Assembly (NCBI GenBank): GCA_029339195.1
Contig: JAPTJF010000027.1
Span: 186,001-250,000 of the forward strand
Length of the DNA stretch: 64,000 bases
Direction of reading: 5' to 3'
Source of the DNA: Micractinium sp. NFX-FRZ
Taxonomy: Eukaryota > Chlorophyta > Trebouxiophyceae > Chlorellales > Chlorellaceae
Made by a program: the position numbers and the translations under genes
The notes under the pieces: generated by a model
Seen by the model: only the letters and a program-made list of their open reading frames with translations
Databases searched by the model: none
What the model was told of the DNA's origin: nothing
Shown here: positions 1 through 11,942 of the stretch, one piece after another
Position numbering within the stretch: position 1 is the first letter of the stretch
Layout of the letters: each line of letters starts with the position of its first letter

Positions 1-3000
1 TTTTGACAGGCTGCAATCGCCGCCGGTCACGCCTCTTGAGGCCATGGCAGCTGCTGGCGGCTCCAGTGTGCCCCGGGAGACGGCTGGCAACAGTGCAGCC
101 TGTTCCCCGGAGCAGGTGAGCAGCAGAGCAGGGGCAGCACATGCCCTTTGCAGTGCTGCTGCTGCCGTGCAGTACCCCATGCCGACGAGATGCATTGCAA
201 TAGCGTATTCATGACCTGCCACCGTCTGCCTACCTTGCTTCCCTGCAGGCCAGCATTGCCAGCAGCGGCAGCCCAGAGCAGCAACCGGTGAGCCCCAGGC
301 TGCGCCGGTTCCCAACGCTGGAAGACGAGGGGCAAGATGGGCAGGAGGTACAGCAGCAGGAGCGGCAGCAGTCGGCAAGTGCTGGCGCAGCCAGCAGGCT
401 GGTGCCTGGCGAGCGTTCCTCCTCCTCCATTGGCAGGAAGCGGGCCAACAGCGAGGCTGGGTGCAGCGAGGGACCCACCAGTGTGAAGAAGCGCAGCCCA
501 GAGGTGGGCAGCGGGCGGCTGCTGCCGCGCACAGCCGAGCTGCAGCAGGGAGCGCCGCATGCAGCAGGGGAGGGAGCTGCGCAGCTGGGCCACCAGCAGC
601 AGCAGCAGGCCGAGCTTGTTGGCACTGCAGCAGAACTGTTTGGTGATGCGGCTCAGCTGGAGCCGCCGCAGCAGGTGGACAGGCCAGGCAGCCGGCCGGC
701 AGCGCGGCCCCTACCTGCTGCAGAGTCCAGCGCCCATGCAGACCAGCTGCTGCTTCCGCTTGCTGCCGAGTCCTTGCCTGCTGGTGGCAGCCGGCTGGTG
801 ATGCCCATTGTGCTGCAGCACAGCCCCCGACCTCAGCGCCCGCAGCAGCAACAGCAGCAGCCAGTGCGCAGTGTCCCACTGCAGCACACGGCAGCAGCAG
901 TGGAGCCGGCGCCAGTAGCAGCTGAGCTCCCACCTCTGCAACCTGCCCCAGTAGCCAGGCCGCCACCACCCGCTGTCAAGCCCGCACGGGCTGTAGCTCA
1001 GGCAGCAGCCAACCCAGCGCAGCAGCCACCTGCAGCGGCCAAAACTGGGCCACCGCAGCAGCAGGCAGCAGCAGCGGCCAACACCGGACCAAAGCAGCAG
1101 CAGCAGGCAGCAACAGCCGCCAAAACTGGACCGAAGCAGCAGCAGCCGCAGCCAGCATCTGTGCGGGTGCAGCAGGCAGCCCTGCTGGTGCCTCTGCTTC
1201 CCCCTGTCAGCCCAGAGCACGAGCTGCCTGCACACTCCCAGTGGGTGCCCAGCCGCAACACCAGCCCCCAGCAGGATCAGCAGCCGCAGCAGCAGCAGGG
1301 GGATGACCAGCCAGACATGCCCAGCTCCTCTGTCCTGCTCAGCAGCAGCGGGCCGGAGCAGCTGCAGACCACGCCTCGGACCGCCAGCACCCCACAGAGG
1401 CAGCGGCTTGAGGACGTACCTCAGTCGCCAGTGTTACACGCCACACCGCCTGCAGTCCCACCCCTGCAAGTGGCAGCGGCGGCAGCTGCGGCGGCCACGG
1501 CGGCAGCGGCGGCCCTTGCCTCTGCACGCAACTTCACGCCTCGGCGGCGCACGGCCTCTCTTGAGCCAGCAGAGGCAGAGCTGCGCCTGCAGGAGCACCC
1601 GCAAGGTGGGAGGGTGGGAGGCGAGGGCTGGTGTGGCTGTATGTGCTGCACTGCCCGCCTGCCAACGGTGGTTTGCCTGCCCGCTGCCCGCCTGCCTGCC
1701 GGTGGTTTGCAGCAGCATCCACTTACCTGCCTCTGATTCCGCTGCCTGCAAGCCTGCTCACTGTCACTGAGACGCATGACCTGTTTGGCACTGCGGCACA
1801 TGGCCTAACTACACCCTGTTGCAGGCAAGCAGCTGCTGGCGGATGCTCCTGAGCTGGCAGGCATGCCAGGTGGCGCCCTCCTGGACGTGCTGCGCCAGGT
1901 GGGCGGGCAGGCATAGCCAGCTTGAGTGTTGGCTAACCTACGTACTCTGCCGAACCGGACCGGCTGCATTGCATGGACGTGCAGCCCCTGAAATCCAATA
2001 CTAGCAACCAAGAGCGAGATAGGCACTGTAGTACCTGCTGAGCCAGACCTGGGCCACATAGCCAGCGCTACAGCATGAGCTCCCCAGGCAACGACGGGCC
2101 AACGAGTCAACAGTGCCTCTGCCACCTTGGCCTCTGCCTCTGGCACTCCTGCTCACCCTTGCTTCTACCTGCCGCACACTGCCTTATTGCCACAGGGCTG
2201 CGTGGTTCGCAAGGTCTGGGTGCGCAGCAACTTCAAGCTGGGCGGTTCGACGCGCCGCATCCAGCTGGCGCCCGGCACCGGCGGCCGGCCAGGTGGGTAC
2301 AAGAGGGGCGCGTGTGCGGATGGGGTGCAGCAGCACCTGTCATGCATGCTTCGAGGGTTTGCCTCCACCCAGACCAGCTCAGCGCAGCAGGTTAGAGTGC
2401 AGATATGCCAACGCCATGCTTGCTCCATGCCTTTCTTTGCTCTCTGGCTTCCCGGTTCCCTCGCTCTTTTCTCCACTTCATGACTCCATTTTTTCCACAC
2501 TTGCTGCCTCGTGTTTCTGGCTGCCCGACCCTTCCCTGCTCCACCCTCCCACTGTTGCCCTCCCCCCCGTCCCCCCCCTGCCTGCAGAGATGCTGTACCC
2601 CAGCGGCCTGTTCCGCAAGCCGCTGCGCTTTGCAGTGCGCCGCGCTGTGGTCAACTCGCCCGCCTGGCGGCCAGGCAACTACCTGGTGCTTGACACAGGT
2701 GCGCTGCTGTTTCTGTGTGGATCGAGTGCTTGGGCCATGCATGAATGGGACCCGGGGCAGTTCTGGCCACCCAATGTGCTCCTGCAGGCCGGCGGTGGGC
2801 TCCACGTCATGGGTGTCTTTATCTATCACAGCCTGCCTGATGGCCTCCGTTCTCCACCGCTCACCAACCTTGCCCAGCCCCCCTCTTGTGACACCCGCAG
2901 CCCGCGGCATGCTGCGGCTGGAGCCCGGTAGCGCAGCCGAACATGCGAGCTGGGTGCTGGCGCTGAACACCGCTTTCCTGGCCAGCGGCGCACCGGCGGC

Positions 3001-3112
3001 TGGCGGGCGTGGCGGGGAGCTGAGCAGCCGCGGCAGCGGCGATGGGGGCAGCGGGTGGCAGGAGCTGGCGGTGGGGGAGATGCGGTGGTCGGCAGCCATC
3101 CTGCTGGGCTGA
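1..3112 (+). CDS. Poly-Gln/Pro-rich protein with C-terminal PH-like domain (5' partial)
   Basis: This is the 3' part of a gene that enters from the left edge; no start codon is present. Exons join in frame: ..-115, 249-1605, 1825-1898, 2196-2292, 2588-2698 and 2901-3112, all with GT-AG borders. The large second exon is low complexity (Gln, Pro, Ala, Ser, CAG-rich) and looks disordered. The last three exons form one ordered segment that begins GCVVRKVWVRSNFK, continues through LYPSGLFRKPLRF, and ends with a WVLALNTAF helix. A basic beta-rich core followed by a terminal Trp-containing helix resembles a pleckstrin-homology fold, which would bind phosphoinositides or a protein partner. The PH call is inference from the pattern; the gene could be another small beta-barrel domain protein. 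TGA is at 3110-3112. Confidence 0.6.
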
Positions 3113-3489
3113 TGGTGCGGGGGCGCTGGGACAGGCGCTGCTGCTCAACTGCAGTTATTTTGTGCTATTCTGCATTCTGCGTGTGTTCTTTAGCGTGTAC
3201 TGACTAGGGTCTTCTTGGCCTGACCTTTTTACTATCTATGCAATGCTGCAAGCAGGCAGTGCCGGCAGCAGCAGGGCAGTGGCTGGCTGGCTGCCTGTGG
3301 GCTGGCACTAAGCAGGAGGCAGGATGTGGGACACATCTCATGCAGTTAGCAGCCTGCGGTTCTAATTTTGTTCTTCCTGCACACCGTGCCAGGTGGGCGG
3401 CGGCGCCAGGCACCACCTCTGAAAGGGAGCAACCCAAGGACACAAGCTGTCGCTGCTTCGTTTCTTTGCTCACAGCGCCTGTACGCAGC

Positions 3490-5196
3490 ATGTCTGTGGA
3501 TTCCAGCGCCGCTACGGCCGCCCTGGTGGCGCTGGGCGCGTGCGCGGCCTTCGAGGGCACGGCGCTCTTCCTTTCGGCGGCAGACCCCGTGCCCTTCTAC
3601 AGCGATGAGTGAGCCTAACCAGCGCCGGCACCAGCGACATACTTTAGAGCGCCCGGCAGAGGCCTCCGCCGCTGCCGCTGGCGGTACTGCAGCGTTTGGC
3701 CGCCCGCCAGTCTCCGACTCCTACCGCCTTCCCCTTATTATAGAACTGCAGAACAACCTTCTGATTCCAGCCCCTGCTACTTGGAGCTGTACTACCCTCG
3801 TTTGATGCAGGAACCTGTCCGCCCCAGGAGCTGCTGCCTAACTGCCGCTGCATGGTTCACATCTCTGTTGATTGCCCTGCTCCTCCCCACCCTTTTTAAT
3901 TTCAGGGCGCAATCCCCCCAGGAACTGCTGCGCGACTGGCGCCGCATGTTTCCTGGGGCCATGGGCTTGCAGAGTAAGCTGTGCGTGCTAGGCGCCGCCT
4001 CAGCAGGCGTCACGGCCTGGGGTCTGCGAGACGCAAACGGACGCGCTGCTGCCGCCTTTGGTGCCGCCCTGGCGGCCAACGTGGGCATCTTCGCCTTCAC
4101 AATGCTCAAGGTGGGCTGGGGCTGTGGGCTCTGCTGTTGCTGCTGCTGCTGCTGCTGCGTTATTGGCATGCGGGTGAGGAAAGGAAAATGGCAAGACTTG
4201 TGGCCGCACCTTCCGGTAGCACAAACCCTGCCTGCCTCCCCACTGGTAGTCGCAAGCCAGCACACACGGCCCTCTCCCTCGTCATCCTTCTGCCACACTG
4301 AATATGACCTCAACAATCTGCGAATGCCCTGCCCTCCTCTCTGCTGAAGAGCATGCCTCTGACTCGCCCATCTGCCTCCTGCACCACAATTCGTGGTCAT
4401 GCCCGTCTCCCCCCACCCCACCCCCCATATATGCTGGAGAAAGTGCCCCTGAACCAGTGTTGCTCAATAAGTGCCTGCCGCCCGATTGTCTCTTCCCAAT
4501 TTAGATCACGCTCTAAACCGCCGCCGGCAGCCTGATCTTTTACACCCCTGAACAGCCGCCTGCTGCGTGATGTCCCCACCTTGTTACAGATCATGCCCCT
4601 GAACAATCGGCTGCTGCCCGAGGGGGAGGTGGAGAAGACGGAGAGCGAGGCGGGCATTCGAGCGATGCTGAAGCAGGTGAAACCGCTTTTGTGGCTTGTG
4701 GGTTTAAAGGAAGGCAGGGTGCGGTGGGGCGAGGGAGTGAGGGGGAGGTGGAGAAGGCGGAGAGAAAGGAAGGCAATTGCGCTAGGCTGAAGCAGGAGGG
4801 GGCAGGGCGGGGGGCACGTGCGGTTAGGGTTTCAAGAGGGGGTGAGGAGTGTGCTGTTTGGCCGGGAAGTGAAGAAGGGTCAGGGGCAAGGTGCACAACC
4901 GGGGGCAATGTTGATGCAGGTGACGATGGCGTGGGGCGAGTGCTCTTGGGGTTGGGGCATGGGCCGCCAGTTGTGTTGGGCAGTGCAGCAGCAGCTGTGA
5001 TGCAGCAGCAGGCTGTAGTGCGCAGGTGCCGGCACATGCCTGCATGAGCACGAACCAGCACCCCTGCAGCTACATGCTACCCTCTGCCCCTGTGCTCCTG
5101 CAGTGGGGCGAGATGCACGGCGTGCGCACCATCCTGGGCGGGGTGGCGGTGGGCGGCGCCGCCTACGGGCTGCACGCCCTGCTCACCAGCAAGTGA
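3490..5196 (+). CDS. DUF1772 (anthrone-oxygenase-like) four-helix membrane protein
   Basis: The spliced protein starts MSVDSSAATAALVALGACAA (exon 3490-3606). It continues through DPCYLELYYPRLMQ (from about 3771), a hydrophobic exon from about 3905 (RDWRRMFPGAMG to NVGIFAFTMLK), an exon with IMPLNNRLL and EVEKTESEAG (about 4590-4676), and a last exon WGEMHGVRTILGGVA ending in TGA at 5194-5196. About four hydrophobic helices, the internal MPxNxxL motif and the late WxxxHxxR motif match the DUF1772 family, which includes fungal anthrone/noranthrone oxygenases. The plant and algal members have no assigned reaction. The donor after LMQEP does not keep frame with the next exon under the simplest GT-AG choice, so that border is uncertain; the interval 3811-3905 is open and could be partly retained. 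Poly(CTG) lies in the intron near 4133-4156. Confidence 0.72.
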
Positions 5197-5339
5197 AAAA
5201 GGGGCAATGATGGTCGGATGAAGCCGGGGCGTGCAGCAGGGTGTGCGAAAGGTGGCATGGTGTGCGGCAGTGCTGACCATGAAAAAAGGAACCAAGGCAT
5301 GCTGTGTGGGCGATTGTGGGCGTGTTGTGAGTGCATGCA

Positions 5340-5359
5340 TGTAAGTTTTTTTTATGTAA
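5340..5359 (+). terminator. Two TGTAA poly(A) signals downstream of the DUF1772 gene
   Basis: TGTAA occurs at 5340-5344 and 5355-5359, about 145-165 bp after the stop codon and flanking a T-run. TGTAA is the established polyadenylation signal of chlorophyte algae. The opposing receptor kinase gene ends only 53 bp further on, so the two genes converge here. Confidence 0.55.
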
Positions 5360-5411
5360 CTGTCAGGACGAGGCTTTGGGCAGCGCCTAGATGGCTCTCC
5401 AACCCAATCGG

Positions 5412-8400
5412 TCAGGCAGTGCCGGCCGGGGCGGTGCCTTGGAGGGCGCGCAGGCGGGGCACGATGTCGGCGAATGTTGGGCGGTCCTGCGGGGCCTGCG
5501 CCCAGCACTCCCTGCACCGTGAGGGAAGCAGCAGAGGAGGGGCCTGATGTGTGGGCGATAAATCGTGAAGCAAAGAGGCACCGCAAGAGTGCAAGCACAG
5601 CACATTTCGTGCTGGGGGCAGGCAGCCGTTGCAGGAGCCGGCAGGCCGGCAGCATGCGCAGCTGTCAGTTCGAGGCAGTATGCGCCGGCAACGGCGGCGG
5701 TGGTGCGGACAGCGCAACGCAACGCCATGCCTCACCGCACCGCAACCACAGCACGACCAGAGCACTGCTCGTGGGGCCACCGCAAAGGACAACACTGCAC
5801 TTGTCTGCTTTGCTACAGAACAGGCGGGCTCCCGCACTTGCCCACCTCATCAGCTGGCAGTAGGCCTCCAGGCCAGCAAAGGCGGTGTTGTCTGGTCCGG
5901 GCAGCGCATCCAAGGGCGGCACCTCGGGGCGGGCGCCATCCTGCAGGACCAGTTGGGCCACCTGCGGAGGCAAGGATGGAAAGTAGGGCAGGCTTGCCAG
6001 GTGGGGGGGAGGGGTCGGGCGGAGAGGGAGGCACGCTGATCCATTTGTGTGTTGCAAGGCAGGAGGGTCAGCCAGGAAGCCTTGCGTGGGTGTGGGCAGA
6101 AGGTTGGGAGCAAGCCACCCGAGTGACGGAAGCGGGTGGACAGGCAGGGAGATGGGCAGGCACGCTTGGGTGCAGAGATGAGTAGGCGGGTAGAGAGGTG
6201 ATGGTCTGGCAGGCCATGCAGCCGAATGGGTAGCTAGTGGGCCAGCTTGCTCACACCACCCCTCTGTACACAGCCGCCTCCGCTGCCTTCCTGCACCAAT
6301 TCCTGCCCAGCTTTGCCCTGCAGGAGAGAGGCAGAGGCAGCGACTCACCCGGAAGTGCGGCGTGCCGGTCCAGGGCAGCTGCCACGTCAGCAGCTCCCAG
6401 CACACCAGCCCAAAGGCATACACATCAGATGCCAGCGAGGCATGGCCGCCCTCCAGGATCTCAGGGGCCAGCCACAAAGGGTTGTTGGCTCCTCCGCCGG
6501 TGCTGGTGGTGCTGGCGCCGGGGGCGGTACTGAGGACCTTGGACAGGTTGAAGTCTGAGACCTGCAAGGCACAGGGGGGGACATGAACTTGACAGTGCCA
6601 GCTTGCTGTTCTGGGTGCTGGCAATGGCTTCAAGGCTGCCGTGCCTGCCAATTGGGTGCGCTGAGTGCTGATGAGCGCAGCACATGCCCAGTGTGCCTTC
6701 CCAGCAGGCAGCAGGCGCTCACCTTGACGGTCCACGCCGTGTCCACCAGCAGGTTGGGGCTTTTTATGTCGCGGTGCACGATGGGTGGGGAGCGGGTGTG
6801 CAGGTACAGAATGCCGCACGCGGCATCCAGCGCCTGCATGGGCGGCAGCGGGGGCAGCCATGGCACAGCGGGGAGAGGAGCTGTCAGCGCCCACGTGGCG
6901 GTGACGCGCACCAAAGAGCGGGAGCAATGCTGCCGAGCCAGCAGGACAGCTGCCACTACTCATGCCAATCCTGTGGAGGCAGGTCAGCAGGGCTGCCATA
7001 ATAGCAGGTGCCACGTCACCAGAGCAGCTGCCACGCACCATGCCGACCCGGCGGTGCCACGTCAGCTCCGCCGCCTTTTCGGGGTGCCGCACTGCTGCCT
7101 GCAGCACGTCGTACAAGCTGCCCCTGCTCATGAACTCTGCAGCAGGGAGGGGGCCAGGGGCAGGGGCAGCCGGAGTGGGGAGAAAGAATGCGCATGGTGA
7201 GTGACTGAGCACCCTGGCCGTGCAGCATGTCCCGTCCTATCCCACCGCCAAACGGCAGCAGCGAGCGACCCCCAGCATTGGCCCACCCCCGCTTGCCTGT
7301 CAGAATGCAGGGCGGCAGGGCGCAGAGGCCGACAAAAGCTGTGCAGTTGGGGTGCCTCATCCGTGCCATGACCGCCGCCTCCGCCTGCAGCTCCTTCATT
7401 GTGGCCTCGGGAAGGTGCAGATCTTGCTCACTCAGCAGGCTGCCTGCAGGGGTTTAGTGAGGGTGGGATGACAGGAGAGGGTGCGGGTGTGGGCATGTGA
7501 GACGTGTGCCCAGCAGTAGCATGCCGCAGGGTAGGGCCTGGGCAGGGGCCCAACAGCAAAGAGGCAGGGGGCGCAGCTTTGCCGCCGGCACTGCCGAGCA
7601 TTCGTTCCAGCGTGCATGCCAGGCTGGCGGCTGTTAACGATTTGTTTTAAAACATTAGAGCTCACCCGAGTTGATGAGCACCTTGCAGGCCACGACGGCG
7701 CCGCCCTGCAGCCTGGCCTTGTACACCCATCCATAGCTGCCCCTCCCAATGGGCTGCTCCATCTCAATATCACTGAACTGCACCTCCCACTGCTGCACCT
7801 CCGCGGCCAGCGCGCTGCTGCTGTGTGCGCTGGGCTGCCCGGGCGGCGCCGGCGGGGCAGCTGCTGAGCTGGGCTGCTGGAGTGTGGCTAGGCGGGATGT
7901 GATGAAGCTGAGAAGGGGATCACTGGAGCCGGAAAGCTGGCTGCACGGGGGGCAAGGGAAGCGGGCAGAAGGGCCGGGCTTGCAGAGAGTCTGAAGTCTT
8001 GCAACCGCGCCGGCGGCGGCAGCAAGCGAACACCGGCTTGCAAGACTGGCACAGGGAGACGAGTAGGCATGCAAGTGGCCCATGCAAGCGCCCCTCACCT
8101 GACGGTCTGGCTGGCAGTCACTGGCGCGCTGCTTTCACGGGGCAGGAAGGTGTCTAGCAGCGGCGCTGACGTGGCAGTTCCAGTGGCCAGCGCCTCTGAC
8201 GTGGCGGCATCGATGCCCGTTGGCTCCGGAGTGGCACTGCCGCCACCGCTGCTGACGTAGCTCAGAGGCAGGACGGCCTGTGCCTTGGGCGGCGACGTAG
8301 CTGCAGGCTTGGTGGCAATTGCGGGGGGCGGGGTGGCGGGCCGCAAGCAGTCGGCGCCTGCAGAGCTGTCCAGAAACTCATCGCTGGGCTGGCTGCCAAC

Positions 8401-11400
8401 AGCGCTGTCAGCAGCCGCCTTGTCAATCCCATCCTGTTTCTCCACATCAGGTGCCACGTTTGGGTCTGCCGTTGGCGCAGCCGCCTGCTTCTTGCGCAGC
8501 CAGCCCTTGCGGGGGCGGAGGGCAAGGAAGGCCAGGGCAGCCAGCACGACTGCATCACACAGGGGGAGGAGGGCATGTGGCAGGTCAGGTGAGTGCTGCC
8601 CATGAGACTGGTATGCCATTTGCATTTGCGCCAGGGGGCACCCGTCCCGCGCCTCTGTAGGGCAGTACCCTCTGCTGCTTTTTGCCAGCAACCATCCCGC
8701 CAGCCTGGCAGCCATCACACCTGGCAAGCACCCCTGGCACGCACCTAGGCCACCAATCACGCCTCCCACAATAGCGCCGATGGGGACCGAGGAGGGCTCG
8801 GCAGGAGGATTAGCGCCACTGGGGACCGAGGAGGAGTCTGCCGGGAGAGGACTAGCGCTGACGGGGCCGGAAGGGGGATCCACAGGAGGGGGGCTCCCTG
8901 GGCAGGGTGTGGCTAGGTAGTCATTAACACACTCGTTGCCCACATTTCTTGAGCACACGGCAGTGGCAAGCGCGTCTGGGACGCGGCCGCACACTTGTGT
9001 GCCTGCCAGGCCGCTGCAAGAATGGGGTGCAGTGGGCAGGAGGTGTGTGAGCACGCTGTCTAGATCTGCAGGGGGCCGGGTTCGGCGGCGGCACATGTAC
9101 AGCCCACATGCACCCCAAGCTCTGCCTGTGCCTTCCGCTGCACACCCCCAGTGTGCAGGCGCCCGCCGCCCCACCTTGCATCACCCTGCCTCACAATGTC
9201 TGTAGCTGTGGGAAAGTCACGGCCTGGTCGGTCTGGCCCCACGACGGCGGTATGGTGCCTGCAACAGAGCGAGAGGCCTGGGCAGATTGGCCTCGCGGAT
9301 GCGCAGTGCCTGGGGAAAGCAACGGAGCTGTGTAGATCCTGGAGAGTGCTTGCTGGTAGATTATAGATGTATCGCAGCTGTAAGCTTCCTGAGAGAAGCT
9401 GGGATCCCGCTCGAGGTCTCGAGGTACGATGCACCTGCAAGCCACTATCAAGCATGCAGCCACCACCGCTCCCCTACCTGACACACGGCTGTTGCCTTGA
9501 AGACGGCTGCGCAGGGGGATGGAGGGGGCAGGGAGGCACGTCAGCAGCTTCCCAGCGCACGTGTCCAGGAATGTGCTGCCCTTGGGCACCCACTTCAAGA
9601 AGCACAGCAGAGCACAGCACAAGGCAAGTCCTCTGAGCGGCTCACAGGTGGACGAGCTCGTTCATGGAGTTTGGACCACCCCACGAGTTGGGCAGGGAGC
9701 CTGCAGCACCATGGATGGGCTGTGGCGTCAGCGAGATCGCGCCATGGCAGCACAAGCTCGGAGGGGCCACAGTGGCAGCTGCTGGCACTGTAGAGACGCG
9801 CGAAGAGAGCAGCGGCAGGAAGGCAGCACTGCTGCAGGCTAGCGCACACGACCTGTCACCCCAGGGGGGTGTCTGCTGGGTGAGATGCGTGCATTAATGA
9901 GCGGCCGCTTGCCACCCTACCTGAGAGTTGATTGTGCTCGAGAAGCAGGAAGCGGAGCTTGGGGAAGCCGCCATCCCCCCAGCTGCTGTGCAGGGTCCCT
10001 GCGGTCAAAGTGACAGACAGATGTGTATGGCACAGCGGCGCCAATGCCGATGCGGTCAGCGCAACCAGGGCAGCCCTCTGCCGACCGCAGGAGGGCATGC
10101 ATATGCCCTGCCCTGCCCCGCCCGCCGCCGACCCTTCCTGTACAGGTTTTGCAGCAGAGCAGGGCAGAGCAGGGCAGAGCAGGGCAGGACAGTGCGGAGC
10201 AGAGCAGAGCAGAGCAGAGCAGGTCAGAGCAGGCAGAGCAGGGCAGAGCAGAGCAGGGCAGAGCAGGGCAGAGCAGGGCAGGACAGTGCGGAGCAGAGCA
10301 GAGCAGAGCAGGGCAGAGCAGGGCAGAGCAGAGCAGGCGTGCTCACCAGTGAGTTTGTTGTAAGCAAGGTTCAGTGAGCCCAGATTGACCAGCCCAGCAG
10401 ACAAGGCGCTAGGCAGAGAGCCTGCAGAGGCCGAGGCGAATGCGCACGTAAGCATCAGGGCAGGGTGGGCGGTTGGGCCACACGGGCATGCATGCAGGTG
10501 GAAACTGAGGGTGGACGGGCTGGAGAGGCAAGCCCCTGGGGAGGGGCGAGAGCTGTGTTATAGGGCACTGCACAGCTCACTGCACAGTATCACCCGTTGC
10601 ACTGGCAATCATCCGTTGCCAGCAACTGCATTGCCCGTGAGTTCAGCCTGTCTATACGTGATAGGCATGGCGTCCTGGCAGCTTACCGCTGAGCTGGTTG
10701 CCTGAAAGGTCCAGTGCGGACAGCGCAGGGAAGCCGCTCGCCCACGCTTCAGGCACCGTCCCTGCATGCGATTGACATGCATGTGGACGAGGCAGGTGAG
10801 CCGAGCTTGCCGGCGCCTGGCTGTGTGTGGGCATGCAGGCAGGAGCCTGGCTGTGCGTGGGCATGCAGGCAGAAGCCTGGCTGTGCGTGGGCATGCAGGC
10901 AGAAGCCTGGCTGTGCGTCAGCATGCAGGCAGAAGCTGCCGTGAACCCATGGTGTTCACACCTGTCAGATTCATGCCTTTGAGTCGTAGGCTGCTCAGCT
11001 TGCTGCAGGAGTGGGGTGCAGGAAGATGACCAGCACTGGGGTGGTCAGCAGAGTCACACGGGGCTGTTCGGTATGTTACGGGGGGCACACACGCGCCCAC
11101 TGGAGTTGTGTTTGCAAGCGCTGCCGCTGGAGGCACTGGCGGGGATCCACCCCCCAGGCTATGAGCATGACACTCTGCTCCCCTGGTTACGATCAGTGGC
11201 AGCTCAGAGCCCAAAGATCGCTGCCCGCTCAGCACGGTACCCGCTTGCCTGCAGTTGGCCAGCTCAGGTGCCAAAGAGCCCTGTGCTTTAACGGCACAAG
11301 AGTCGCAAGTGAGTTCTCTGCATGGGCAGGTTGGCAATTGCAAGCAGTGATGCGGCCGGTCTGCCGCACGCACCCGGCTGCCCCAACCGCAGCGAGAGGT

Positions 11401-11942
11401 CAGGGGTGCTGCCGCCGGCAATGCAGGCTGCCAAGCCTTCCACCCGCCGTTGGTTGTTGTCAATCCGTCCATTCATGGCACTCAGAAGCAGTACACGGGT
11501 GTATCACAGGTAGCTCACAAGTTGTAATTATCGGACCAGGGGGAACAAGTGATGCCAGTCCACAAGCACAGCGGGATGCTCTCGTTCCACCCATGATCCT
11601 CAATGTTGTGGTCGCTTTGGAAGGCCGGCCAGTTTGTGATGGCGTCCCTCTGGGCCAGTAGAAAAGGCACTGCGGAGGCAAGGGCGAAGGGGAGCCCTTG
11701 GATGGGTAGGTCCGTCTCCCTACCTGCTAGGTGCTACGCAACAAGCAGTGCTGCCGCGCGCCGGGCCGCGGCAGCTTGGGCGGGCGCCGCTGGCGGCGGG
11801 TGCTCATGAGAAGTGCCCGCGCCCGGCCGTCCACGGCCTCCCGCTTCCGGGTCTCCCCCTTACCATCGGCATCGTATGGTTCTGCTCGGGTGCGAGTGGC
11901 CGCTGCCAAGAGCAGGAGCGAGCTTAAGAGCGCGACTCTCAT
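5412..11942 (-). CDS. LRR receptor-like kinase: signal peptide, LRRNT, LRRs, TM helix, TKL-type kinase
   Basis: Exon 1 encodes a signal peptide ([23 protein letters not shown] at 11942). The next exon (about 11669-11520) gives an LRR N-terminal cap: [14 protein letters not shown], then [18 protein letters not shown] segments follow: [55 protein letters not shown] and [14 protein letters not shown] Pro/Ser-rich stalk precedes one TM helix split by an intron ([10 protein letters not shown] joined to [11 protein letters not shown], then [10 protein letters not shown] as stop-transfer). The kinase shows [11 protein letters not shown], the Lys in VVACKVL, alpha-[27 protein letters not shown] in place of [25 protein letters not shown] and [12 protein letters not shown]. 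The stop is at 5412-5414. Some juxtamembrane and ectodomain exons (9.0-9.8 kb) are poorly resolved. The domain order is the land-plant RLK layout; the ligand is unknown. The kinase is probably plasma-membrane anchored and active. Confidence 0.85.
6949..7064 (-). repeat. Exon-edge echo at a kinase-exon donor
   Basis: The exon end encoding LTWHRRVGM with its donor GTGCGTGG (7031-7064) is echoed inside the following intron at about 6949-6989, which would read LTCLHRIGM. The order of blocks and the CAGCTGCCAC core are shared. Confidence 0.6.
10156..10342. repeat. AGAGC/AGGGC tandem repeat with ~94 bp higher-order period
   Basis: An intron of the receptor kinase holds a run of GCAGA and GCAGG 5-mers. 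The interrupting block CAGGACAGTGCGG occurs at about 10185 and again at about 10279, so the array was enlarged by duplication of a ~94 bp unit. It is open in several frames only because it lacks stop triplets; it is not coding. Confidence 0.85.
10815..10934. repeat. 30-bp minisatellite, about four copies
   Basis: The unit begins CCTGGCTGTGCGTGGGCATG and ends CAGGCAGAAG (30 nt). About four near-identical copies run head to tail in an intron between LRR exons. The period is a multiple of three and both strands are open. Confidence 0.85.

Noticed and set aside
5665..7212. 515-aa minus-strand frame containing kinase motifs
   Set aside because: It reads through several introns of the receptor kinase; real exons are subsets (for example VSDFNLSKV to LTWQLPWTG).
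10156..10934. Tandem arrays as a CRISPR
   Set aside because: No unique spacers of constant length between repeats; the genome is eukaryotic and the arrays lie in introns.
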